Source: Clostridia bacterium (lineage in GTDB: Bacteria; Bacillota; Clostridia; Lachnospirales; Lachnospiraceae). Taken from it: a stretch of DNA of 64,000 bases. The stretch spans positions 112,492-176,491 of the forward strand of contig CAJTAT010000006.1 of the NCBI GenBank assembly GCA_910574475.1, in the 5' to 3' direction. A program made the position numbers and the translations under genes. The number at the start of each line of letters is the position of its first letter. Position 1 is the first letter of the stretch. This document shows positions 44,829-51,778 of this stretch, one piece after another. The notes below the pieces were generated by a model. It ran no database searches and was not told where the DNA came from. It worked only from the letters and a program-made list of their open reading frames with translations.

Positions 44829-45491
44829 ATGAAGAAAAATAATGTATTATTCCATACAGCCTTGTCACTGATATTGACCTTGACTATTATTTCCGTATCT
44901 GTGATGTTAACTCTGGCCTTTCGTCCCCTTTATTATCTGGATGTTGGGCTATTGGATATCTCAGAGCAGTCCGGCTATACAGAGGAGGAAATTCGTGAGA
45001 ACTATGATGTGCTGATTGATTACAACCTTTCTTTTGGAGAGGAAGAGCTGGAATTTCCCACGCTTGCCATGTCTGAGTCAGGACGGATACATTTTGAGGA
45101 AGTGAAAGATATTTTCAATCTTTTTAAATATATGGCTCTAGGCGGCGTGATTTTTAGTGCGGCAGGAATCCTGTTCTGCTCCCGCAGAAGGGAATATAGA
45201 TATCTGGGCTTGACGTCCATTCTGGCAGTAGCTCTTCCGGCGGTGATCGGAATTCTGGTGGCTTTAAACTGGGACTGGGCATTTGTCACCTTTCACCATA
45301 TTGCTTTTGACAATGATTACTGGCTGTTTGATTCCACAACCGATCCGGTGATTACTATCCTGCCGGATACTTTCTTTCTACACTGTGCGGTTATGATTTT
45401 GGGATGTGTAGTGCTGGGGAGTGTGATTTGTGGACTGGTGTACCGGAAAAAAGGAGCTGGATACCATAAAAATACAGAAAGAAGGATGTAA
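44829..45491 (+). CDS. TIGR01906/DUF1461 family integral membrane protein
   Basis: A 220-residue protein with four or five spans. The outer N-terminal loop contains YTEEEIRENYDVLIDYNLSF and the later part HHIAFDNDYWLFDSTTDPVI, both typical of this clostridial family, whose function is not known. GGAGG lies upstream at good spacing. It follows the ABC-2 genes by 61 bp and may be co-expressed; TATAAT at 44802-44807 could also start a separate transcript. Confidence 0.8.
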   Translation: MKKNNVLFHTALSLILTLTIISVSVMLTLAFRPLYYLDVGLLDISEQSGYTEEEIRENYDVLIDYNLSFGEEELEFPTLAMSESGRIHFEEVKDIFNLFKYMALGGVIFSAAGILFCSRRREYRYLGLTSILAVALPAVIGILVALNWDWAFVTFHHIAFDNDYWLFDSTTDPVITILPDTFFLHCAVMILGCVVLGSVICGLVYRKKGAGYHKNTERRM

Positions 45492-45495
45492 AAGT

Positions 45496-46053
45496 ATGGC
45501 ATTATTAAAGGATGATTGCCGAAAACAGGAAAAGATGAATGGGCAGATATATGATATGTCGCCATCCCCGGGTTACAAGCATGGAATTATTAATGGTAAT
45601 ATTTATGCAGCTATAAAAAATAGATTAAAAGACAGCCTTTGCCTTGTATTTATGGAGAATCTGGACTTTAAATATCACCCGGAAGAGAATGATGATTATG
45701 TGATTCCCGATGTTATGATTGTCTGTGATCGGAAATATTTGAAGGGCGGCAGCTACAGCGGAGTGCCGAAGTTCATTGTAGAAACCTTAAGCCAGTCAAC
45801 GGCTCTGCGAGATAGAAAAGATAAAATGGCAGTCTATGAGAAAGCCGGCGTGGAAGAATATTGGATTGTGTCGCCCCAGGGAAAATCCGTCGAGATTTAC
45901 TATCTGACAGAGGGGAAATATGAGCTGATGTATAACTACCTTCTTCAGGAGGACGAGGAGGACGAGGAGTATAATTCTAAGACTGTGCTCTCTCTGAGAG
46001 AGTTTCCGCATATAACTATGAAATTGGAAGAAATTTTTGAAGGAATGGAATAA
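45496..46053 (+). CDS. Uma2 family (DUF820) putative endonuclease
   Basis: The 185-residue protein starts at an ATG nine bases after AAGGA. It shows the PD-(D/E)xK-like core of the Uma2 family: YVIPDVMIVCDRK (Asp), PKFIVETLSQST (Glu) and a Lys in ALRDRKDKMAVYEKAGVEEYWIV. The family is very abundant in cyanobacteria and present in many Firmicutes, without proven biological role. The early part has MNGQIYDMSPSPGYKHG as in other members. It overlaps nothing and is not obviously part of a defence cluster. Confidence 0.85.
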   Translation: MALLKDDCRKQEKMNGQIYDMSPSPGYKHGIINGNIYAAIKNRLKDSLCLVFMENLDFKYHPEENDDYVIPDVMIVCDRKYLKGGSYSGVPKFIVETLSQSTALRDRKDKMAVYEKAGVEEYWIVSPQGKSVEIYYLTEGKYELMYNYLLQEDEEDEEYNSKTVLSLREFPHITMKLEEIFEGME

Positions 46054-46101
46054 GGGAGTAAAGGAAAGGGAGTTGTCAGGAAAGGCAGCTTCCTTTTATG
46101 A

Positions 46102-46153
46102 TTGACTTTTTGGTCTAATAATGTTAGACTAAAGTTGTCTAATAGCGTTAGAC
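46102..46153 (+). promoter_or_regulatory. promoter with twin BlaI-type operators
   Basis: TTGACT (46102-46107), 17 bp, TAGACT (46125-46130). Two 17-bp palindromes GTCTAAT-n3-GTTAGAC lie at 46113-46129 and 46137-46153, the first covering the spacer and -10, the second the start point. This is the arrangement expected for repression by a BlaI/MecI dimer pair. Confidence 0.8.
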
Positions 46154-46169
46154 TGAAAAGGAGAACAGG

Positions 46170-46532
46170 ATGGAACCATATAAATTAGGAGAAATGGAAC
46201 AGAAATTTGCAGACTTAATCTGGCAGCATGCCCCTGTTGCATCAGGAGAATTAGTCAGGCTGTGTGAGAAAGCTTTTGGATGGAAGCGAACCACTACCTA
46301 TACCATGCTAAAACGTCTCTGTCTGCGCAATCTATTTGTCAATGAAAATGGCATAGTCAAAATAAGGACAACGAAAGAAGATTTTCAGGCAGCTCAGGGA
46401 GAGCAGTTTCTCAAGGAAAATTTTGACGGCTCCCTGCCGCGGTTTCTGGCTGCATTTTCCAGAAGAAAAAAACTAAGCGGCCGGGAAATAGAGGAGCTTC
46501 GGCAGTTGATAGAAAATTATGAGGAAGAGTAG
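46170..46532 (+). CDS. BlaI/MecI family repressor
   Basis: A 120-residue winged-helix repressor (LIWQHAPVASGELVRLCEKA ... WKRTTTYTMLKRLCLRNLF) with a C-terminal dimerisation part. In the classical system, proteolysis triggered by BlaR1 removes it from DNA. It is followed after nine bases by a BlaR1-type gene and preceded by the twin operator, so it represses its own operon. No beta-lactamase gene is adjacent, so the wider regulon is unknown. Confidence 0.92.
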   Translation: MEPYKLGEMEQKFADLIWQHAPVASGELVRLCEKAFGWKRTTTYTMLKRLCLRNLFVNENGIVKIRTTKEDFQAAQGEQFLKENFDGSLPRFLAAFSRRKKLSGREIEELRQLIENYEEE

Positions 46533-46541
46533 GAGGGAGCA

Positions 46542-49088
46542 ATGTTAGAAAAAGTATTTATTGAAATTATGAATATGAGCCTTACAGCAAGTGTTATTAT
46601 TCTGGCTGTTATGCTGGCAAGATTACTCCTTTTAAGAGCCCCCCGAGTTTTCTCTTATGTTCTGTGGGCAGCAGTGCTTTTTCGCCTCCTGTGCCCCATT
46701 TCTTTTACAGCAAACATTTCCTTTCTGGGAATTTTGGAAAATGAGGCGTCAGATGGGGGCAGGATGGAATATATCTCTCAGGACATCGGATATCAGATGG
46801 AGCCACAGGTGAACCTTCCTATTCCGGCTGTAAACGATGTAGTCAATCGTTCTCTGCCCGAGGGGAATCCTGCCGGTTCGGTCAATCCTTTACAGATTGT
46901 GTTATATTTAGGAGCGCGCCTTTGGATTCTGGGTATTCTTATCATTTTGGGCTACAGCCTTATTTCTCTTTTCAGGCTCCAACAGAGACTTAAGATGGCA
47001 AGGTGGGAAGAAACTGCTGACGGGAAAGGAATTTACCGATTAGAGGGAAAGGGAACGCCTTTTGTCTACGGTCTTTTGAGGCCGAGGATCTATTTTCCCT
47101 CTGATCTCACCAGGGAAGAGGAGGGCTATATTTTACTTCATGAAGAGATTCATATTCGGCGGGGAGATCATGTATTTCGTCTGCTTGCCTGCCTGGCTCT
47201 CTGCCTGCACTGGTTTAATCCCCTTGTATGGCTTGCCTTTTCCTTAAGCGGTCGGGACATGGAAATGTCCTGTGATGAGGCGGTTATCCGCAGAATCGGA
47301 GGCAGTGTGAAAAAAGAGTATTCTGAATCTCTGCTGGCACTGGCTTCTGGAAAGCGGATTGTGAAGGGAATTCCTCTGGCTTTCGGGGAGGGAGATACTA
47401 AAAGCCGGATCAAAAATGTATTGAGCTACAAAAAACCAGCGACAATTTTAGTAGGGGTGGCAGTGATTACTTGTATAATTTTGGCAGTTATGTTCATTTC
47501 AAACCCTGAAAAAGAGACAGAAAACAGCGACAGAGAAAATGTATTTTATGGAATTGTGGATTATCTGGATGCAGAAGGGGAAAATCTGCCTGTGGTAGTT
47601 CGTATACCACGTATGGGTGACGTTGAGATACCAGAGGCAGAGGAAATTTTGCCTTATATTGAGATTGATTTTCATGGATTGGAAATCGGAGATCTGATAC
47701 GAATTTCGTTTTCAAAAAATGTAGAAGTATCTGTAATGGAGACTTATCCGGCCATGTTTTCCGAAAAAGCTGAAAAAATAGAAGTCATGGGACGGGGACC
47801 TTTTGGAATGACATATGTGGATGCAGATCGATACCGCTTTTCTATTCCTCTGAGTATGGCCTCTGAGGCACAGGCCGGGGATATGCTGGAGATTTATCAC
47901 CACGCTCCAGAAATAGATGGACAGGAGCCAGAGCTTTTGACTTCGGTTCCTGTACAGTCTGTGGAGCCAGAGTTTTATCAGATTTGGGTGGAGCTGTCTA
48001 CAGAGGAAGTGGAGACCTTTCTTTCAGAATATGGTTTTGGAATCCAGTGCCGCCTGGTTCGAGAGCCGTCTGAGCATGAGGAAAATCCGAAAGAAAATCA
48101 GGCAGAGGAGCAAGAACAGGATCAAACTCAGGAAAGAAAGTCGGAATACTTGGCTCAGGAACATTTTCAAAATGATGCCCCTGTGGATGGAACCTATCAG
48201 TTGAATATTCGCAGTATTTCCAGAAGCGCTCGGGGAATTGAGCGGTATGTGATGGACAATGAGGGGGAAGAGGACGAGCTGCCGTTCCTTGCCTTTGCAG
48301 ATGACTGTACCTTTCAGGTAAATGAGGAGATGGCGGCCGTTCATTACAGAGAGGTATCCTTGGATGAATTTGCGGATATCGTTAATTCAGACTATGCACG
48401 GATTGGACAGATTGATCCTTTCTGTATCAGTACCTTTCAGGATGGATTGATTACTCAGATATCTATGGAGAGCAGCGAGTGGTATATAGCAGGGATTACT
48501 TACGAGCCTTTTGCGAAAGATACCTGGTATCAAGATATTCAAGACTTCCCGGAGATGGAAGGAAAGGATCCACTGAAAGAATATTACTCATTATCTGGTA
48601 CTGAACAAGCAGATTTCGGAGAGGGAAGTGGATTGGAAACGGCCGAAATTTATACAGGAAATATCGGAGATGGAGATAGCGGGATTGTGCTATTTAAGGA
48701 TGCATCGGGTGCTATACTCTATTCGGAAGGGGCACATGTATCAAGAGCCGGATGGAATAATATTTACCTGGGAGAGCTGGATGGGACAGCATTTCTTATG
48801 AGATTGCACATCGAAGACCGGGACGAATATGGAGAATATAATTATCAGGTATTTCGCCTGGGGGCCTCCGGGGAGATACTTCAGATTGCGGGAAGCTCCT
48901 TTACATGGAATGATGGCAGTCTTCTCTACGAAGATGAGATATTTAGACAATGGGCAGATGATATGTCCTATTATCTGGAAGCATGCCGGCTTCTTCTAAG
49001 CTCACAGGATGGAGAGATTCGAACAGAAAGGATTTCAGAAGGAGATAAGTATCATTATGAGACGTTGAGGAGAGGAACCATAGTCTAA
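46542..49088 (+). CDS. BlaR1-type M56 membrane metalloprotease with atypical sensor
   Basis: An 848-residue protein. Four N-terminal spans surround the gluzincin site LHEEIHIRRGDH (HEEIH at 200-204) and the downstream Glu region MSCDEAVIRR; a last span lies at about 302-321. In classical BlaR1 the outer part is a penicillin-binding domain with SxxK. Here residues 322-848 show no such motif; they hold a DUF3221-like beta-rich part (VVVRIPRMGDVEIPEAEEIL), a Glu/Gln-rich linker (ENPKENQAEEQEQDQTQE) and another acidic domain. So signal sensing is likely different from beta-lactam acylation. It probably cleaves BlaI or a partner when triggered. Confidence 0.85.
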   Translation: MLEKVFIEIMNMSLTASVIILAVMLARLLLLRAPRVFSYVLWAAVLFRLLCPISFTANISFLGILENEASDGGRMEYISQDIGYQMEPQVNLPIPAVNDVVNRSLPEGNPAGSVNPLQIVLYLGARLWILGILIILGYSLISLFRLQQRLKMARWEETADGKGIYRLEGKGTPFVYGLLRPRIYFPSDLTREEEGYILLHEEIHIRRGDHVFRLLACLALCLHWFNPLVWLAFSLSGRDMEMSCDEAVIRRIGGSVKKEYSESLLALASGKRIVKGIPLAFGEGDTKSRIKNVLSYKKPATILVGVAVITCIILAVMFISNPEKETENSDRENVFYGIVDYLDAEGENLPVVVRIPRMGDVEIPEAEEILPYIEIDFHGLEIGDLIRISFSKNVEVSVMETYPAMFSEKAEKIEVMGRGPFGMTYVDADRYRFSIPLSMASEAQAGDMLEIYHHAPEIDGQEPELLTSVPVQSVEPEFYQIWVELSTEEVETFLSEYGFGIQCRLVREPSEHEENPKENQAEEQEQDQTQERKSEYLAQEHFQNDAPVDGTYQLNIRSISRSARGIERYVMDNEGEEDELPFLAFADDCTFQVNEEMAAVHYREVSLDEFADIVNSDYARIGQIDPFCISTFQDGLITQISMESSEWYIAGITYEPFAKDTWYQDIQDFPEMEGKDPLKEYYSLSGTEQADFGEGSGLETAEIYTGNIGDGDSGIVLFKDASGAILYSEGAHVSRAGWNNIYLGELDGTAFLMRLHIEDRDEYGEYNYQVFRLGASGEILQIAGSSFTWNDGSLLYEDEIFRQWADDMSYYLEACRLLLSSQDGEIRTERISEGDKYHYETLRRGTIV

Positions 49089-49349
49089 TAAGTCCGTTCG
49101 TCAAGTTGGAAATCATCCAGAAAATGCTATTGACTAAATCCGCTATAAAAACAGGGTCAAAAAACTTTCTCAGATTAAGAGCGTGAAATTCTGCGTTCGC
49201 TTGCTCATTTGAACCGTCAAGACGTCCATTTTCATTCTATGGATTGGCATTGTATTTGGTAAGGGTTTCAAAGAGCGGGAGGGATACCTTAGCTTTACAA
49301 CGCAAAGCGTTCTTTCTATACGGGGGGCCCTTTGGGTATACCTAACTGC
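49089..49349. other. gap with no intact gene
   Basis: About 260 bp after the BlaR1-like gene hold no open frame of note. The right end runs into the recombinase remnant at 49350. Some codon-like stretches suggest decayed coding DNA, but no identity can be assigned. Confidence 0.4.
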
Positions 49350-49506
49350 TTCAAGCTGCTATCACCTGAAAAAGTACCTTTTGTCTAGGAAAGATGCCAA
49401 TCCAGATGTACAAGCTTTTCTGGGTCATGAAAATATCAGTACCATCATGATTTACTGTACTGTAGCTCGCGATAATGTTCGGGCAGTTCATAAGCGGTAC
49501 TTATAA
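49350..49506 (+). pseudogene. tyrosine recombinase remnant, cassette copy 1
   Basis: The segment matches the end of the recombinase fragment at 49972-50511 (AGCTGCTATC...AAAAAGTACCTTTTGTC; GGTCATGAAAATATCAGTACC) but lacks an internal 165 bp, including the HxxR-coding part, and has no intact 5' end. It ends at TAA 49504-49506. It is the first unit of a tandem duplication. Confidence 0.75.
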
Positions 49507-49654
49507 GCATAATGCATAATACTGAGTTACCATTTTCACTCCTGGAATATTATATTTCAGGAACGTTTATGATAGAAAATATAGAATAATGCAGAAATGC
49601 ATGATAATAAAAGTGTTGTCCCACCGATACCTGGCAATGGGGGGAGGTGTTTAG

Positions 49655-49751
49655 ATGGAATTTGTTATCTTTTTTTGTTACTGTTGTGGGCGGTGTGGTT
49701 TGCCACCTCATTGTCAAATGGTTAGAAAGAGACCATAAGGACAACGAATAG
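49655..49751 (+). pseudogene. frameshifted hydrophobic toxin peptide, copy 2
   Basis: ATG 49655 follows GGGGGGAGG. The frame starts MEFVI, then runs out of register at a run of seven T (49670-49676), where two bases are missing relative to copy 3. In the other frame the sequence continues VTVVGGVVCHLIVKWLERD and HKDNE to TAG 49749-49751, almost the same as copy 3. The frameshift in a homopolymer inactivates it, or could be a reversible switch. Confidence 0.8.
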
Positions 49752-49778
49752 CCTAGTGGGTGCTTTGCCACTATAAAA

Positions 49779-49861
49779 GAAAAGAAGAATCCCTTAACTG
49801 TATTGTAGTACAATTAAGGGATTCTTCTTTGTCCAGATGGACTTGCTATCTCTTTTTGTTT
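49779..49861 (-). ncRNA. type I antitoxin-like small RNA, copy 2
   Basis: From a start near 49861 the RNA carries a hairpin GTCCA-tc-TGGAC and then a perfect 16-bp terminator hairpin (49782-49797 with 49814-49829) followed on the minus strand by CTTTTCTTTT. The hairpin also terminates the opposing toxin transcript, so the two RNAs overlap at their 3' ends by about 50 nt, the usual layout of convergent type I systems. Confidence 0.7.
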
Positions 49862-49867
49862 AATAAT

Positions 49868-49896
49868 ATTATAGCATATGCAAATTTGGGTTGCAA
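49868..49896 (-). promoter_or_regulatory. promoter of antitoxin-like RNA, copy 2
   Basis: On the minus strand TTGCAA (49891-49896), 17 bp ending TGCATATGC, TATAAT (49868-49873). It matches the promoter at 35548-35576 in both boxes and most of the spacer. Confidence 0.8.
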
Positions 49897-49971
49897 GATG
49901 CATTTTAATATTATCCGAATATTTTTGTAACAATTATAGGCTTTACCATAAAGCAAGAGGTAAGTTGTAAG

Positions 49972-50511
49972 ATGGAAAATACAAGAATGAATAAAGTAGG
50001 TATGATAAACACATCCAGGGTTTTAAAAGCACGTACTTTCACAAATGCAACATCTGAATATTTTGCCACACAAAACTGCTGGGTACAAGTGGTAATAAAA
50101 ACAGCGAACAAATTAGGTAGAAATGCCAGCATAAACGACGTCCAAGTCGTTTCGCTGTATACAGAAGGTGATTATATTGAATCTGTAAGCTGCTATCCAC
50201 TGAAAAAGTACCTTTTGTCCAGGAAAGATGCCAACCTAGCCCTGTTTGTCTCATCCAAATCACCTTATTTACGTTTAAGTGAGCACGGAGTACGGCAGAT
50301 GCTTCAGCGGCTGGGACTTCGTGCTGGTGTAGAAAAGGTACATCCACACCGATACAGAGCCACAGCCGCCACCAATGCCCTCAACCGGGGCATGCCAATA
50401 CAGGATGTACAAGCGTTGCTTGGCCATGAAAATATCAGTACCACCATGATTTACTGTACAGTGGCCCGTGATAATGTCCGGGCAGCACATAAGCGGTATC
50501 TATCAGCATAA
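49972..50511 (+). pseudogene. tyrosine recombinase, C-terminal fragment
   Basis: A 179-codon open frame. Residues about 65-179 match the end of the phage-integrase catalytic domain: HPHRYRATAATNAL (HxxR), LLGHENISTTMIYC (the second His and the nucleophile Tyr). The first catalytic Arg and the whole N-terminal SAM-like domain are missing; residues 1-60 look unrelated. It cannot be a complete recombinase and is probably a remnant, though the fragment itself is open. Confidence 0.75.
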
Positions 50512-50540
50512 TACATGCTACTCCACATATTATCATTCCT

Positions 50541-50566
50541 ACTCCTGGAATATTTCAGGAGTTTTT
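50541..50566 (+). terminator. terminator after the recombinase fragment
   Basis: ACTCCTGgAa and TtCAGGAGT form a short stem (CTCCTG 50542-50547 with CAGGAG 50556-50561) followed by five T. The equivalent in unit 1 is damaged. Confidence 0.65.
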
Positions 50567-50579
50567 GTGATGTAAATTG

Positions 50580-50608
50580 TAGAATAATGCAGAATTACAT
50601 GGTATAAT
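50580..50608 (+). promoter_or_regulatory. toxin mRNA promoter, copy 3
   Basis: TATAAT at 50603-50608 with extended -10 TGG and a weak -35 TAGAAT at 50580-50585 (17 bp). In copy 2 the matching -10 reads TAATAA, a likely weakened form. The leader that follows contains a short inverted pair GTTG...CAAC just before the ribosome site GGGAGGAGG. Confidence 0.55.
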
Positions 50609-50654
50609 GACAGCGTTGTCCCACCAATACCTGGCAACGGGAGGAGGTGTTGAC

Positions 50655-50753
50655 ATGGAAGTTGTAATCGCTTTTTTAGTCGCTGTCGCGGCTGGTGTAG
50701 CCTGCCACTACATCATCAAATGGCTAGACAGAGACCATAAGGACAACGAATAG
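50655..50753 (+). CDS. small hydrophobic toxin-like peptide, copy 3 (intact)
   Basis: A 32-residue peptide with ribosome site GGGAGGAGG eight bases upstream. It begins MEVVIAFLVAVAAGVACHYI, one membrane span of about 20 residues with Gly and Ala, then KWLDRDHKDNE, a charged tail. This is the general plan of membrane-acting type I toxins and of small holin-like peptides. A convergent short RNA (50780-50865, minus) overlaps the 3' end of its message. Three copies of this locus in 15 kb, two of them inactivated, suggest that expression is harmful or that the locus is mobile. Toxicity is an inference. Confidence 0.7.
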   Translation: MEVVIAFLVAVAAGVACHYIIKWLDRDHKDNE

Positions 50754-50779
50754 CCTAGTGGGATCTTGACCACTATAAA

Positions 50780-50865
50780 AGTGAAGAAGAATCCCCCAAC
50801 TGTGTTGCCGCACGGTTGAGGGATTCATTCTTTTGTCAACATGGACTTGTAATCACTTTTTGCCT
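50780..50865 (-). ncRNA. type I antitoxin-like small RNA, copy 3
   Basis: From a start near 50865 the RNA runs to a hairpin at 50783-50834 (GAATCCCcCAAC with gGTTGaGGGATTC, bulged) and a T-rich end. It is convergent with the intact toxin gene and overlaps its message by about 50 nt. Confidence 0.7.
50783..50834. terminator. bidirectional terminator, copy 3
   Basis: An imperfect long hairpin with T-rich sequence on each side serves both the toxin message (plus) and the antitoxin-like RNA (minus). The same position in copy 2 holds a perfect 16-bp hairpin (49782-49829). Confidence 0.7.
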
Positions 50866-50871
50866 ACTGGC

Positions 50872-50900
50872 ATTATAGCATATGCAGATTTTGGTTGCAA
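50872..50900 (-). promoter_or_regulatory. promoter of antitoxin-like RNA, copy 3
   Basis: On the minus strand TTGCAA (50895-50900), 17 bp, ending TGCATATGC, TATAAT (50872-50877). Same layout as the copies at 35548 and 49868. Confidence 0.8.
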
Positions 50901-51107
50901 GATACATTTTGACTATATTATTTCTGTGTCTTTTCGGTAATTATAGGATAATTCTTATTCCAAAAGCAAGCCCTAAGTGTAAACGTCGATTTGGTAAGAT
51001 GAAATACTGACCTTACGAAATGGAGTATAATCTCGAGAATTCAATGCACAAAGGACACATACTCAAGTATTTTTCTACATGTATCTTGAAACAAATATTG
51101 ATCTTAC

Positions 51108-51404
51108 ATTTTAGTACATTCCACGACAAGGGCCGAGACCACAAGGCAGACAGAAGGAAGCTACGGATCCTGATATTTAAATCCACTCTGCCACAAGGAC
51201 GGAGACTTGGAGACAGCAAATCATATTTCTTGCAAAGGTCATTTAAATCCACTCCGCCACAAGGACGGAGACAACAATGCGGCATCTACATTCGATAGTA
51301 TCAAAATATTTAAATCCACTCCGCCACAAGGACGGAGACCAAAAATGTGATGGCACAGGAAAATTTGAGTATATTTAAATCCACTCCGCCACAAGGACGG
51401 AGAC
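51108..51404 (-). CRISPR. orphan type I-C CRISPR array, five repeats and four spacers
   Basis: The 32-nt repeats at 51175-51206, 51241-51272, 51308-51339 and 51373-51404 are identical except for one base in the first. A degenerate copy at 51108-51139 keeps 24 of 32 bases. Spacers are 35, 34, 35 and 33 nt (from left to right). On the minus strand the repeat begins GTCTCCGTCC and ends GTGGATTTAAAT, the type I-C form. The damaged repeats lie on the left, the expected leader-distal end, so the array reads leftwards from a leader at about 51405-51590. The only cas sequence beside it is remnant. Confidence 0.92.
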
Positions 51405-51590
51405 AGCAATTATACATAAATTTTCCTTGTGATTCTAATCAGAAATTGTATTTAATATATCAAATCAGCATTACAAAAACATTCATATCTAGCCAAAAAC
51501 CTTTGAATCTCCTTAATACACAAGTGCGAATTTTCTACACCTTTTATGTTCGCATAATATTCGCACTGCATGTTTTTATAATGATCTCCG
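51405..51590 (-). promoter_or_regulatory. probable CRISPR leader
   Basis: An AT-rich stretch between the cas2 remnant and the first repeat. It contains an inverted pair GTGCGAA...TTCGCAC, a feature seen in type I-C leaders just after cas2. A -10-like TATAAT is read on the minus strand at the edge of the first repeat, within TATGTATAATTGC. Confidence 0.5.
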
Positions 51591-51652
51591 TGATAGTAAA
51601 GGCGGAGACTGTCTAGATTTTCGTCTATAGTATCCTCCAGCATTTTTCTCAC
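51452..51652 (-). pseudogene. cas2: cas2 remnant (type I-C)
   Basis: On the minus strand, directly after the cas1 stop codon, the frame reads RKMLEDTIDENLDSLRLYYH and GDHYKN. This matches the C-terminal half of type I-C Cas2 (the DSLRFY strand and following Gly-Asn turn). The N-terminal half with the catalytic Asp is absent, and the sequence after about 51575 reads into the leader. It is an internal deletion product and cannot be active. Confidence 0.7.
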
Positions 51653-51778
51653 TTACTTCCATAAAAAGAGTGGGTGCTCATTTAAATCTCCGTGTTTGTA
51701 CTGAGCCCATAACTTAGCTTGAACATGTGGCACAACTCCCCATTCAATCTTTTCTTTTATAAAAGGATGTCTATACTT
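51653..51778 (-). pseudogene. cas1: cas1 remnant (type I-C), last 41 codons
   Basis: The frame encodes KYRHPFIKEKIEWGVVPHVQ, AKLWAQYKHGDLNEHPLFLW and K, then TAA (51653-51655). This is the typical end of type I-C Cas1 (VPHxQA...GDL...YPPFLWK). The upstream nine-tenths of the gene are gone. Its 5' edge overlaps the last codons and stop of the neighbouring amidohydrolase gene (TAG at 51771-51773), which places the deletion junction there. The usual order cas1-cas2-leader-array is kept. Confidence 0.75.

Larger units (their letters stand above)
49350..50960 (+). repeat. tandem duplication: recombinase 3' end plus toxin-antitoxin module
   Basis: Two units in direct order, about 49350-49960 and 49972-50960, each hold recombinase C-terminal coding sequence, a toxin peptide frame, a bidirectional terminator hairpin and a minus-strand RNA promoter. 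The two toxin start codons are exactly 1000 bp apart (49655 and 50655). Unit 1 is decayed in all coding parts; unit 2 keeps an intact peptide gene. Confidence 0.75.

Noticed and set aside
49972..50511. Complete tyrosine integrase
   Set aside because: The first catalytic Arg and the core-binding domain are missing, so only a fragment can be claimed.
51020..51616. Open frames across the CRISPR repeats (92 and 89 codons)
   Set aside because: They read straight through repeats and spacers with no ribosome site; the periodic 32-nt repeats explain the openness.
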